DNA from: Paenibacillus camerounensis
GTDB lineage: Bacteria > Bacillota > Bacilli > Paenibacillales > Paenibacillaceae
Direction of reading: 5' to 3'
Assembly: GCF_000723885.1 (NCBI RefSeq)
Contig: NZ_CCDG010000013.1
Span: forward strand, 1 to 63,423
Length of the DNA: 63,423 nucleotides
In this document: positions 1 through 10,200 of the stretch, piece by piece
How the letters are laid out: every line of letters begins with the position of its first letter
Numbering within the stretch: the stretch's first letter is position 1
The notes under the pieces: generated by a model
Told to the model about the DNA's origin: nothing
Database searches by the model: none
Seen by the model: only the letters and a program-made list of their open reading frames with translations
Translations under genes and position numbers: made by a program

Positions 1-277
1 CTGCGGCCGCGCCTGGAGAAGCCGTCTCCGCAGCTGCGGGAGACGGCGGGACGTTCCCCGCCGGCGCGGACGGCGGGGCGCTGACGGCAGCGTCTCCGGG
101 CTGCGGAGACGCGGTAGCCGGCGGCTGCGGGCTCTGCGCCGCAGCCGTGGCAGTCGCGCTGCCGCCGGACGGGGCGGCAGCGTCATTCGCGCCGGGGGCT
201 GTGCAGCCCGGCAGCAGCAGTGCAGCCAGCAGCACAAGCGCTGGCGGAAGCAAACGGCGGATAGCCGGTTTCGTCAT
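1..277 (-). CDS. Secreted lipoprotein, N-terminal part only (runs off window edge)
   Basis: The reading frame starts at the ATG at 277 on the minus strand and is still open at base 1 (92 codons). The first residues are positively charged (MTKPAIRR), followed by a Leu/Ala-rich hydrophobic stretch and the lipobox LLPGC, so a lipoprotein signal peptide is clear. After the Cys comes a long low-complexity Ala/Pro/Ser/Gly/Thr linker, typical of a spacer before a folded domain lying outside the window. An AGGAGG ribosome site lies at 288-293. A second ATG at 284 is better spaced from it but is in another frame and soon hits a stop, so 277 is chosen. The gene follows the riboswitch-controlled SLH/DUF4430 gene on the same strand after 237 bp. 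It may be a second cobalamin-related surface protein, which is inference. Confidence 0.7.
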   Translation of the reverse strand, partial: MTKPAIRRLLPPALVLLAALLLPGCTAPGANDAAAPSGGSATATAAAQSPQPPATASPQPGDAAVSAPPSAPAGNVPPSPAAAETASPGAAA

Positions 278-514
278 TAATCATTGCACCTCCTGAAATA
301 GACCCGCCCGGCAGAATCTTAGCATGAATGCACAACAAGCGCATTCCATGGCGGGGCTTCAAAGCCTGTAGCTTTTTGTCTTTGAAAAAAGGGAAAGAAC
401 GAGAGCCTGCTGCCCCCGTTCCATCCCTATCATTAATCTTATACTATTCTAGCCTAAATCGGGCGCTAAATCTGCCACATCTTTGTAATCTTTCGGCATG
501 CATGCTGCAGCTTG

Positions 515-3500
515 TTACGGCAGCCGGACTGCCACCACTGCAGCCATTTCCCGGGTTACCGCAGCCGCCGGATCAAAGGAGCCGTTATATCCACTCATAT
601 AACCCAGCTGTGATACGGTGCGGACTGCGGACAGCGCATAGCTGCTGATCCGGCTCTCGTCTGTAAAGGAGCCTGCAGCACTGCTGCTCTCCAGCTTGAA
701 GGCTCTCATGATCATGACCGCCATATCCTGGCGGGTAATGTACCCGTCAGGATTAAAGACGGTATTGCCCACACCCGAGATAATCCCCAGCTCCTTCGCT
801 TTCAGCACCGTTCCGTAATACCAGGAACCGGCTTTTACATCGCTGAATACAGAAGCAGCAGAGGTATCAGCAGGAGCTTCGCCCGCCAGTCTTAACAGCA
901 GGGCCGCGAATTCTGCACGGGTGATCTTTTGCTTAGGGGCAAAGATCAGTTCTGTGCTGCTGACACCCTTCATCAGTCCCTGATTATAGGCCTCTTGTAC
1001 AGAAGCAAGCGCCCAGGCGGAGATTTGGCTCTCATCAGAGAATTTGACTGCATTCACTGCCCCCGGTGTAATACTGAACAGCTTGGAATCCCCTGTCAGG
1101 AAACGGTTGTACGCTGACAGTGCCAGCAGCGCCTGCTCGGTAGCCAGGCTATTTCCAGGCTGGCCTGCGGCATGGGCATAGCTGCCGTCTGCCTGTCTGA
1201 ACGACGCCAGATGCGTCAGCAGACCGCCCTTTGCTTTTACAAAACGGACATCTCCAGGACCGATGCCGGCACTGCTGAGGGCAATGATGACCTGAGCTGT
1301 GCTTTCACTGTTTTCTGTTCCTGAGGCCTTGTAGCCGCCGTTCTCCAGCTGCTGCTGCGACAGCCATGTAACCGCCTTGTCGATTGCAGCCTGCACTGCA
1401 GACTGGCCGGTGTGGGCGGAAAGTGCCGTAACTGCCATCGCTGTCAGGTCTACATCGTCAGTTCCCCCAGCAGTCAGCGGGAAGCCCCCGTCCTTGCTCT
1501 GCAGCTCCAGGATTGAAGTAATCAGACGTTCTCTGGTCCACAGTGCATTTGCTGGCACCTTATAGGAGCCGCTGTCCAGAGCGATCAGGCCAAAAATCAG
1601 ACCGTTGCTGCCCTGTCCCGCCATATTGCTGTTGTTATAAATCTTCTCAATCAGATTATAGCCGCCGATGCTCTGCGGATCTGCCCCGGCCGCAGCTACG
1701 GCCAGCACCAGCCGCTCATAATCGGTTACCTTGCGGAATTCACCATTGCTTGCAGCAAGCTGCTCCTTTACTGCGTTCAGATAGCTTGCCGGTACAGCAT
1801 GGCCGGTACGGGCCAGGCCGATTGCCTGCCAGTCGCTCAGCTCCTCCGCTGCTGCCGCTGCCTTAGCTGTGGAAGCAATATCAGCGGCCAGCTTGTCACG
1901 CTGCGGTTCAAACTTACTGCGGTCTACAACTGCATACGTTGTAAAGTGGCTGATTTTACCGGTGATGACCCCTGTTTTGGCATCAAGCACTGCCGGAACC
2001 GGAATCCAGTCACCTGTACTCCCGTTCAGCCAGGCCAGCGCCAGATTGGCTTGATTAGAAGCCGTGACCGGGAGCACAATCTGCAGGTCCACTGTGTTCA
2101 GGAATTTCGTACCGTCAGGCTGAAAATCATACATTCCGGATACCACTTCAGGACGGTTTGCAGGTAACTCCTGCACCACAATTTCAACCGTACCGGACAC
2201 CGAACCTGCCGGAATCTGCAGCTGTACTTCACCGGCGCTGTCCTTCAGTACAGACGCTGCACCCGGAGTTACATTCTGCCGGAAGCTGGCCACATTGGCG
2301 CTTAGCAGCTTTTGAAGCGCCGCTGCCTCTTCCGCTGTCATCAGGGTTCCGGTTACGGCAGTCGTCTGACCGACCTGCTGAATCGGAAGCGTATTGTCAG
2401 CAGTAATGGCTACCCCTGCCAGGCTTCCTGATCCTGCTGCGCCTGTGCCGCCGGTGCTTCCCGATCCGCCTGGCGGATTTCCGATATCCGCTCCGCCGTC
2501 GGTTGTGTAGCGCCAGGCCAGCACATCGCCGCTGCTGAGCTTATAGCTGCCCGCGCTTGTTTTGGGATAGCTGCCGTTAACCGAATACATCCAGCCGCTG
2601 TCTTTGCCCCGGTCCATCTCGGCCAGGCCGTCAATCGATTTAATATAGACACTATCCCCGCTGCCGCCGCTCACTACCTTGCCGCCAAGCTGGCGGACCA
2701 GCAGGCTGTAAGCAGTCTCGCCTTCGTTCAGCGTTACAGTAGTACTGCAGAGAATGCTGCCCTTAATGCTGTCACCGGTGACAGAGATCACCGCCGTCGC
2801 CGGCTGGGGAACTGTATCCACAGACGCAATGGTCAACGCCTGTGTGTAACGGACAATGCTTGGCAGCTGGCCTTCAGCATATCCCGTTACAGCCAGTGTG
2901 TGTACACCGGCCGGCAGGCCTTGCCCGAAGGCTGCCACACCCTCTGCATTTGTTGTAGCTGTAACTCCGCCGGCACTGACCTGAACCCCGGCAGCAGCAG
3001 AGACAACCCGCTGCGGTACATAGTTCGCATCCCAGACCTGTGTAAGCTGCTTGATCTGGACAGCAAATGCTTCACCCTGCTTAGGCTGAGCAGGCGTAAC
3101 CGCCACTGAATCAACTAGCTGCGTGCTGCTTCCGCCGTAATAAACAAGCACCTTGTCAGACGCCTGCAGTACGAAATCATTCATTCCGGTTTCAGGATAG
3201 ATCCATTGTCCTCCACGGGATACCGCAAAGCTCCAGTATCCGTCTTTGTGATAGACTCCGCCTTCAATTCCGCCGATTCCCTGAACGAAAATACCATACT
3301 GGGATTCGGCAGCCTGCAGCGCAATGCTGCGGGAAGCCGTCAGCTGCTGCAGGGCATCATAAGCATTGAACGCCTCAAGCGTACCCTCGGCTACAAGGCC
3401 CTGCGGTCCTTCAATGGCCAGGGAGGCCGCTACATTGCCGGGAACTACCTTGACAGCCTGTGTATGCCGTACAATTGTAGGGGAAGCCCCTTTAACATAG

Positions 3501-5734
3501 CCGGTTACAGCCAGCGTGTAGACTTTGGCAGGCAGACCTTTTTCAAAAGCAGCCTTACCTTCATCATCTGTAGTTACCGTTGTACCATCAATCGTTACCT
3601 GTACTCCGGCTGCCGGTGAAACTACCCGATCACTCGTATAGGTTGTATTATTCCACACCCATTGTACTTGTGTAATTGTAACTGTGAACGGTTCATCCGG
3701 TTTGGGCTGCTGCGGGGTGGTCTCAACGGAGTCTACTACCTGTGTAGCTGAACTTCCCAGGTAGACAAGCACCTTATCAGCTGCCTGCAATTCGAAACCG
3801 TCCATGCCGACGCTCGGATACATCCATTCCCCGCCGCGCTGGACTACAAAATTCCAATACCCGTCGTAGGTTAAGCCAGGATAACCGGCAATACCGGATA
3901 CATAGCTGCCGAACGAGGACTCTGTAATCTGCAGCGGAATATTGTGCGCGGCAGCCAGCTTCTTCAACGCTGTCATTACATTCGCCGCTTTCAGCACACC
4001 TTCGGCAATAAGGCCCTCAGGCCCTTCAACTGCCAGCTGAACGGACACATTGCTGGAGATAATGGTTACAGGCTGCGTGTACTTAACGAGTGCAGGTGCC
4101 TTGTCAGCCGTGTATCCCGTTACTGTCAGCGCATAATCCCCTGCCGCCAGGCCTGCACTGAATTCGGCTTTGCCATCTTGGCCGGTAACTGCAGTCTGGC
4201 CGCCGACGGTAACCTTCACCCCTTCAGCTTTGGAGGTTACCGGAACCGGGGCACCTGTGCTCCAATCCCATGTAATCTGAGTCACCGTGACGTCGAAAGC
4301 TTCGTCTTCTCCAGGCTGCGCCTTGGACAATTCAGCCGATTCAACAAGCTGGGTGCCGAAATCCCCGTAGTATACGACAATACGGTCAGAGCTCTTAAGG
4401 CTGAAGTCCTTCATGCCTACTTCGGGATACAGCCACTCTCCGCCGCGGATTACCGCATAGCTCCAGCCGTCATAACCGCCGAACAGTCCCGCAGTCACAT
4501 TGCCGATTGCCGTAACATAACTGCCGGAAGGGTTCGTAAGCGCCAGACCGTTCAGTGCTGCGACCTTCTCCAGCGCTTCAAGGGCATTGCCGGCATAAGC
4601 ACTTCCTTGACCCAGCGTACCCTGCGGCCCTTCAATTACGAGCGGTACATATACCAGCGGATTCTGCGCTGCCGGCTTCGTAAAGTCATACAGCTTCCCG
4701 TTATTACCGCCGCTGAACAGGTTGTAGGCAACAAGAGCCTGCAGCCCTTGTTCAGTTGCGTAGGCATTAACGCTTCCGCTCTCATTATGGGCAAAGCCGC
4801 CGCCGGCTTTGAAGAAGCTCAGCAGTCTTCCGATCAAATCTCCGTCTGTCTTGGTAAACTCCGGTCCTGCCGGGTCTATGCCGAAGGAGGTCAGGCCGAT
4901 AACAACCTGGGCGGCACTCTCGCTGTTATCGCCGTATCCGCCTTTACTGTCCTGCGCAGCGGATAACCAGGCTACCGCCTTCTGTCCCGCAGTTGCTACT
5001 GCCGGCTCATTCCGGTGCGCAGCCAGCGCCGTCAAAGCCATCGCCGTCATATCCGGGTCGCTGGCACCTGAGGACAGGGTAAAGCCGCCGTCTGCCTTCT
5101 GTTTGGACAAAATCTCGCTTAACAGCGCCGCTTTGCTCCATTTGGCATCACTCGGCAGGGTATAATCACCGGAATCCAGCGCAAGCAGCGCATATACCGG
5201 GGCATTGAGCGTCTGTCCGCTGATCTTATCATTGTTATAGATCTTCTCAATCAGATTGTAGCCCGCCGAGGAGCCGCTGCCGGCGTAATTCTCCGGGTCC
5301 GCACCAACTGCCTTCACCGCAAGCACAATCCGCGCATAATCTGTTACGTTGGCATAGCTGCCGCCGGCTGCACTAACCTTTTGCACAAGGGTCTGCACAT
5401 AGGTGTCAGGCACATCATAGCCGGCCTGGGCAAGCCCGATTGCCTGCCAATCTGACGTCACGCCGCTGTTCAAAACATACTCAGCAGTCTTGTAGGTAGC
5501 CTCTTTTACAGTAAGCTGGCCATTGTCTGCTGCTACCAGCGTACTAAGCCGTCCCGGGGAAACATCATCCGCTGTATACACAGCCTCCGTTACACTTTCC
5601 GCTCCTTGAACTGCTGAAGCATCCGCTGCTGCATAGCTTTGGCCGGACGGGACAACAGCTCCCCCTATAATGGAGATAATCAGCAATAAAGCCAGGCCGA
5701 GTCTCAGGAACTTGGCAGAATAATTCTTTTTCAT
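515..5734 (-). CDS. SLH-anchored transcobalamin/intrinsic-factor-like surface protein
   Basis: 1739 residues. There is a signal peptide at about 1-36 (charged MKKN start, hydrophobic core, Ala-rich cleavage area). Domain order: alpha/alpha-barrel with prenyltransferase/squalene-cyclase-like repeats (about 80-350, with DGGF and GGYG turns); three long tandem repeats (about 355-960), each with a DGYW/DGW..RGGEW..YP..GM core, a D..LVYYG strand and an Ig-like AxGVxV...TLAVTGY segment; a fourth, shorter DUF4430 unit (about 975-1075, GWMYSVNG and SSGDVLAWRY); a ZU5-like beta region; a second alpha/alpha-barrel (about 1265-1545); three SLH domains at the C-terminus. DUF4430 is the transcobalamin-like C-terminal family. 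In animal intrinsic factor an alpha6/alpha6 barrel plus such a beta domain sandwich B12. The B12 riboswitch upstream supports a cobalamin-binding role. The SLH domains would anchor it to pyruvylated wall polymer. Start ATG follows an AGAGGG site. Confidence 0.85.
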   Translation of the reverse strand: MKKNYSAKFLRLGLALLLIISIIGGAVVPSGQSYAAADASAVQGAESVTEAVYTADDVSPGRLSTLVAADNGQLTVKEATYKTAEYVLNSGVTSDWQAIGLAQAGYDVPDTYVQTLVQKVSAAGGSYANVTDYARIVLAVKAVGADPENYAGSGSSAGYNLIEKIYNNDKISGQTLNAPVYALLALDSGDYTLPSDAKWSKAALLSEILSKQKADGGFTLSSGASDPDMTAMALTALAAHRNEPAVATAGQKAVAWLSAAQDSKGGYGDNSESAAQVVIGLTSFGIDPAGPEFTKTDGDLIGRLLSFFKAGGGFAHNESGSVNAYATEQGLQALVAYNLFSGGNNGKLYDFTKPAAQNPLVYVPLVIEGPQGTLGQGSAYAGNALEALEKVAALNGLALTNPSGSYVTAIGNVTAGLFGGYDGWSYAVIRGGEWLYPEVGMKDFSLKSSDRIVVYYGDFGTQLVESAELSKAQPGEDEAFDVTVTQITWDWSTGAPVPVTSKAEGVKVTVGGQTAVTGQDGKAEFSAGLAAGDYALTVTGYTADKAPALVKYTQPVTIISSNVSVQLAVEGPEGLIAEGVLKAANVMTALKKLAAAHNIPLQITESSFGSYVSGIAGYPGLTYDGYWNFVVQRGGEWMYPSVGMDGFELQAADKVLVYLGSSATQVVDSVETTPQQPKPDEPFTVTITQVQWVWNNTTYTSDRVVSPAAGVQVTIDGTTVTTDDEGKAAFEKGLPAKVYTLAVTGYVKGASPTIVRHTQAVKVVPGNVAASLAIEGPQGLVAEGTLEAFNAYDALQQLTASRSIALQAAESQYGIFVQGIGGIEGGVYHKDGYWSFAVSRGGQWIYPETGMNDFVLQASDKVLVYYGGSSTQLVDSVAVTPAQPKQGEAFAVQIKQLTQVWDANYVPQRVVSAAAGVQVSAGGVTATTNAEGVAAFGQGLPAGVHTLAVTGYAEGQLPSIVRYTQALTIASVDTVPQPATAVISVTGDSIKGSILCSTTVTLNEGETAYSLLVRQLGGKVVSGGSGDSVYIKSIDGLAEMDRGKDSGWMYSVNGSYPKTSAGSYKLSSGDVLAWRYTTDGGADIGNPPGGSGSTGGTGAAGSGSLAGVAITADNTLPIQQVGQTTAVTGTLMTAEEAAALQKLLSANVASFRQNVTPGAASVLKDSAGEVQLQIPAGSVSGTVEIVVQELPANRPEVVSGMYDFQPDGTKFLNTVDLQIVLPVTASNQANLALAWLNGSTGDWIPVPAVLDAKTGVITGKISHFTTYAVVDRSKFEPQRDKLAADIASTAKAAAAAEELSDWQAIGLARTGHAVPASYLNAVKEQLAASNGEFRKVTDYERLVLAVAAAGADPQSIGGYNLIEKIYNNSNMAGQGSNGLIFGLIALDSGSYKVPANALWTRERLITSILELQSKDGGFPLTAGGTDDVDLTAMAVTALSAHTGQSAVQAAIDKAVTWLSQQQLENGGYKASGTENSESTAQVIIALSSAGIGPGDVRFVKAKGGLLTHLASFRQADGSYAHAAGQPGNSLATEQALLALSAYNRFLTGDSKLFSITPGAVNAVKFSDESQISAWALASVQEAYNQGLMKGVSSTELIFAPKQKITRAEFAALLLRLAGEAPADTSAASVFSDVKAGSWYYGTVLKAKELGIISGVGNTVFNPDGYITRQDMAVMIMRAFKLESSSAAGSFTDESRISSYALSAVRTVSQLGYMSGYNGSFDPAAAVTREMAAVVAVRLP

Positions 5735-5791
5735 CTTTACCCTCTTTCCTATTAATAGAATGATCCTTCAATTGCCCCTAGCCCAACAAGT

Positions 5792-5835
5792 AGAAACGGC
5801 TATGCCGTCCTTCAGAGAAGGCGGTAACCGTTTCT
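5792..5835 (-). repeat. Long imperfect hairpin in the 5' leader
   Basis: In the leader between the riboswitch terminator and the SLH gene start, AGAAACGG (5792-5799) pairs with CCGTTTCT (5828-5835), and inside it CCGTCCTTC pairs with GAAGGCGG with one mismatch. There is no T-run after it on either strand, so it is not a standard terminator. It would form a stable stem in the mRNA 60 to 100 bases before the start codon. It may protect the mRNA 5' end or act in the expression platform; this is inference. Confidence 0.5.
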
Positions 5836-5888
5836 GTGAGAAATATAAGGATTATGGATAGCGTAAAACATATAAATTCTTATATTTC

Positions 5889-5916
5889 ATAAAAACCGCC
5901 CTTATTAAGGGCGGCC
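5889..5916 (-). terminator. Intrinsic terminator of the cobalamin riboswitch leader
   Basis: CCGCCCTT and AAGGGCGG form a perfect 8-bp stem with a 3-base loop, followed on the minus strand by TTTTTAT. It lies between the aptamer (6078-6262) and the gene at 5734. A candidate antiterminator exists: GGCCGGG at about 5973-5979 can pair with CCCGGCC immediately 5' of, and partly overlapping, the terminator stem. Confidence 0.8.
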
Positions 5917-6077
5917 GGGAAGAATACAAATTAACGGCAGAACGGCTGTAAGCTAAGCTTGCTCATAACAAGCCCGGCCATAAGCAGGCACAGCTTGTGC
6001 AAAGCACACTATCGCCTTAAGCCGCAGTCCATCTGCATGTGTTCCGCATTCTTACCCCACGAAGAAGTGAAACGTCT

Positions 6078-6262
6078 GTGAAAAAGGCAGGTCTCCTGGC
6101 TTGTGCTTCATCGTTCCCCCTTGCCTTCCCGCCCTTCTAAACATCCGGACAGTGGCACATCAGCAGGGGTCGCTCTGCATTTACAGTGGCGGGACCGCGC
6201 CGGATTCGCACCGGCCTTCCCTATTAAGCGGTTCTATCAAGGTAGAACACGCACCCTTTTCA
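6078..6262 (-). promoter_or_regulatory. Cobalamin (adenosylcobalamin) riboswitch aptamer
   Basis: Reading the minus strand 5' to 3', the conserved landmarks of the cobalamin element appear in order: a GGTGCG-type start, GCCGGTGCGAATCCGGC, GCGGTCCCGCCACTGT, the GAGCGACCCC segment, GGGAAGGC, and the B12 box AGCCAGGAGACCTGCC near 6080-6095. These match the established class I cobalamin riboswitch. It lies about 340 bases upstream of the SLH/DUF4430 gene on the same strand, with a terminator between, so transcription should stop when cobalamin is plentiful. Confidence 0.95.
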
Positions 6263-6549
6263 CTAGCTTATTAAATTTTAATATTCATAATCATAGCTAG
6301 TATTCCCCTGTATGTCCATAGAAAAGCTGTAACAATCTCATTCCACGCTATGTCAGCAGTACGGCAGGTGAACAGGCGTCAGCCGCAGAATTGCTTCTAC
6401 CCGGCAAACATGTGTCAAGGGGGAGCATGCCCGCACATACGTCCTTCTCAGGCCTCTCCCCATACAATAATTACTCACCCCCCTGCCATGCAGCCCCCCT
6501 GTTCTCTCCGGCTTGGTATACCCTCTCCTTCTCCCTCTTCCTCTCTCAA

Positions 6550-6646
<97 letters not shown>

Positions 6647-6824
6647 CTGATCCTACCCCACTCCTATTCCTAGTCCACTACTCCGCTGCTCCAGTATTCC
6701 ACCATTTTCCACTTCCCGCTCCACTACTCCACCACCACGCTAATTACTCGGATGACCTGCCATGCAAACTGCCACTGTCCTAGAGCCTGCAGCCCCTATT
6801 TACTCCTACAGCAAACACACCTGA

Positions 6825-7020
6825 ATTCAGTTGGAAAAAAGTCATTTAATTCTGCCGAAATCGCGATTTTAGTGTAAATAGTTGGAAAACAGCAACTTAA
6901 TCCCCTAGTTTTCTGTGTTTATTTCGAGTGATCGCCTGAATTAGGTGACAAATTTCCACATAAACTGGTCCATCGCTTATTTCTGCAAAGATTAGTTGTC
7001 TAAAATCCACTTAACTACAA
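6825..7020. repeat. Dispersed AT-rich intergenic repeat (family also at 46105-46385)
   Basis: The core TTGGAAAAAAGTCATTTAA followed by TTCTGC at about 6834-6858 has a near copy on the minus strand at about 46275-46300 (TTGGAAAAATGCTATTTAA then TTCTGC). Further related pieces follow here (AGTTGGAAAACAGCAACTTAA, ACAAATTTCCAC, TTAGTTGTCTAAAATCCACTT). The same motif words (TTGGAAA, AATTTCCAC, TTTAATTC) fill both gene-free regions. No transposase or terminal repeats are visible. Confidence 0.5.
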
Positions 7021-7205
7021 CCAACTCTTCAGCAATCCGCAGAAAAAATTCTGATCGCACCAGAACGTTCCTGCCCGCCCCTCTGCCGATAGTTATATTG
7101 GTCAAAATCGAACTTATGCGCGTTGAGGATACGGCTGATTGGGACAAAATACTCTCCCACTGCGACAGCACCCTATGTACCTGTATTCCACCGCCCGCCA
7201 TTGGC

Positions 7206-7263
7206 AAAAAAAAATCCTGAACGTACCCGCGCCGTTATCCGGCAACTTGTACTGTTCAGGATT
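7206..7263 (-). terminator. Terminator of the GTPase/GAP1 operon
   Basis: AATCCTGAAC (7213-7222) and GTTCAGGATT (7254-7263) are a perfect 10-bp inverted repeat with additional inner GTAC pairing. On the minus strand the stem runs directly into nine T residues. It lies 37 bases past the stop codon of the 1088-residue gene and closes the minus-strand operon. Confidence 0.85.
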
Positions 7264-7299
7264 ATGTTAGCTAATTACATTAGTTGGTCAGGGACAAAC

Positions 7300-10200
7300 T
7301 TATTCCGCACCCGCAGTACTCTCTGCATCAGCACCGTCAGAGCCGGCTGCATCTGTGTCAGCTCCACCGGATGGATTGTTGCCGCCGGCGTTGTTCCCAG
7401 TAGTGCCGGCACCAGCCGAAGCATCAGGCGTTGCCTCCGCTGTAGCGGAAGGCTCCGCCGCCGGCGTGGAGGATACTCCCGCCGCCGGGTCAGGCTGAAC
7501 AATCAGCTTGTAATCACCGGCTTTGATCATGCTGCCGGCCGCAAGCACTGCACCCGGCTCCAGGTCAACGGTGATACGGTAGTACGCAGTCCCCGGATAG
7601 CCGGATGTCACCGGGGAAGAGACGGACTCGCCGCCATACCCGGTCCCGTTACTGGCGTTATCCGCCGCTCCGCCGTCTGTCCCCACATCAGCATTACCAG
7701 CCGCTCCTTCATCCGCTCCAGACCCGGCATTGCCAGCCGTGCCTTCATCCGCTCCAGATCCGGCATTGCCAGCCGTGCCTTCATCCGCTCCAGATCCGGC
7801 ATTGCCAGCCGTGCCATCATCTAATCCAGATCCGGCATTGCCAGCCGCGCCTTCATCCGCTCCAGATCCGGCATTGCCAGCCGCGCTTTCATCCAATCCA
7901 GACCCGGCATTACCAGCCGTGCCTTCATCCGCCCCAGACCCGGCATTATCAGCCACACCTTCATCCGCTCCCTGCGCCGGCACCAGGCAACTGCCTGTCG
8001 TCGCGATAACACCGTAGGTGTCTGTCACCTTGTCGCCGGACATGAGCCCGATCTCCGCCGGCTCAAAGGCAGAGCACGCCTCAGCAGTTTCAAAGGTGAA
8101 CACCAGCTGTGTACCGCCGGCAGCAGCACCGCTGCCGAGCGCAACGGTAACCGCCGAATCGCCGCCTGTCCCTGCCCCGGTCTCCGGCTGAGCCGGGTCC
8201 GGCCGCAGCAGGCTGACCGCGACGATCACTGCGATGATCACAAGCCCCAGGACGGAGCCGCTGATCAGGAGTTGAAATCGGCTGCGGCTGACCCACCGCG
8301 CCAGCGGCGAAGCCAGCTTGCTGCGGGCTTCATTATAAACATTTTGCAGCGCCGGTCCGGCTGCAGCCGCGTAGCTTTTGCGGAATTCACGGCTCTTGAA
8401 CGCTTCACGGTCTTGGTTCATGAAATATCTCAGCACAGCCCGCTTATAGCCCGGCCACAGCTTCTTATTCGAGACCGTGAACAGCCAGCTGCCCTGCGAC
8501 CAGTCAAAGAAACGGTACACCGTCTCTTTGTCACCGGCCGCCTTACGCACAACCAGCTCCAGCAGCGCATCATAATCCAGCGGTCCGTCCGCGCGCTCAC
8601 TGCTGTGATAGAACGCAAGCGGCAGCCGGTCGAAAGGCTCGGCGCTGCCTGCCTCCTTCAGCCAGCGGCGCCCGAGCAGCTGCACATCGTCAAGCTCACG
8701 CGGCGCAAGTCCGGCAAAAACCTCCTCATCCGGCTTCTCCTCACCGAACCAGCGGTAGGCAGCACGAAGGGCATTGGCCTTGCGTCTGCTGATTGCATCC
8801 AGCGGCGGCTGCCAGTCCTCCGTATCCCGGTAACGCAGGAACGAAATATCCAGCAGCTGCTCCATCGTCAGCCCGTCCAGATCTACCCTGCTCAGCAAAA
8901 AGCGGTCGGCGGCTGTCGCCAGCTCCAGCAGCAGCGACATTGCCTCCGGATAGAGGCCGCTGCCTCTGCGCCGCTCTTTTTCCGCCTGCTCAACAAAATC
9001 ATGGGCAGCAGCCACAGCAGCCACCGGGTTCTTATCCCCGGCCAGCTTCTCCAGCAGATACTCCTTCACCCGATCCCGGACAAAGGCCTGCTGCAGCACC
9101 TCCGGCAAAAAGCGCCCCCAGTGGAACACAAAGCGCATGATCTCTTTCATATCAGCGGCAGCAGCAAGCCTGGAGTCGATGTACGGCTCCAGCAAGGCTG
9201 TACGGAATCTCGGCTGAGCCATCACTTTTTTGAAGAAGGCTGCACTCAGCTCCCCGTCACTCTCAATAATGCCGTATGCCGCTGCCAGCACATCCTCCCG
9301 TCCGGCGGCAGGACAGTTGAGCATGGCGTTGATGAAGTAATCGACAATTTTGCCCCGGTAATTATGGCCCTCCAGCACAAAATACGCCTTAAACTGCTCC
9401 AGCACCTCTGGCTCAGGAATGTTGCGCTGCCGGACGGCATCATACTCACGGTCGAACCGCTCCAGAAACAGATCGTTCAGCCTGATCCGTGACTCCAGTG
9501 TGCCGTCTGGCTTCAGGTAGGATATCAGCCCGCCGAGCACAGCAGACTTGTTCTCCGTGTACAGCTGCTCATTCCCCTGTTCAATCTCATAAAAGACCGC
9601 CAGCTCATTATAAAGCGCAAGCTGAAGCTTCCGCTCCACAGCCTCGCCCAGCAGCAGCGAATCGGCGAACCGGCCGAAGTCCTCCATGCTGCCCCCGCGG
9701 CTGAGGGTTGTCCAGGCAAGCCCGGCAAACGGCTGGCGCGTCCCCGTAAAGTCCGCATTGAGAATACGGCCGGATGAAAGATCAAAGACATAATCCTTCT
9801 CGATGCTCCGGTCACCGGGACGAAGTGCGCCCTTTTCCACAAAGGTCAAATGAATATATTTGCGGCTCTGCGGCTCATTCGCATAGGTAATGACACCCAG
9901 ACGGCGGCGGAAATCAAACGGCAGGGCCCGAAACAGCACCTCTGTCAGCTCCGCAGCACGCCGCGAAATTTCTGTGACCGGCACATCAAGTGCAATATAG
10001 ATTTTTTTCTTCCCGGCTACGGAGAGCATAACCGCCTGCAGCAGCGCTTTGAACAGCTCTTCGCTAAAACCGAGTGCTCGCAGCACCTCCAGCGGCTCAG
10101 GCCGGCTCGTACGCTCACGCACAGGAATACCGGTCAGCTCCGGCAGCGTACCGCCCGGCTCACCGTCATATTCAGCGGCAAAGTCCGCATGCAGCCAGCC

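Noticed and set aside
300..514. Terminator between the SLH gene and the lipoprotein gene
   Set aside because: TTCAAAG and CTTTGAA at about 358-394 can pair, but the stem is short, the loop is long and there is no proper T-run after it.
3944..4966. A 340-residue plus-strand frame
   Set aside because: It lies entirely antisense to the SLH/DUF4430 gene, is Cys/Arg-rich and has no domain.
6992..7207. A 71-residue minus-strand frame
   Set aside because: It sits in repeat-derived AT-rich DNA without a ribosome site or known domain.
7730..8017. Pro/Ala/Ser repeat peptides on both strands
   Set aside because: They are out-of-frame readings of the 36-bp minisatellite in the GAP1-like gene.
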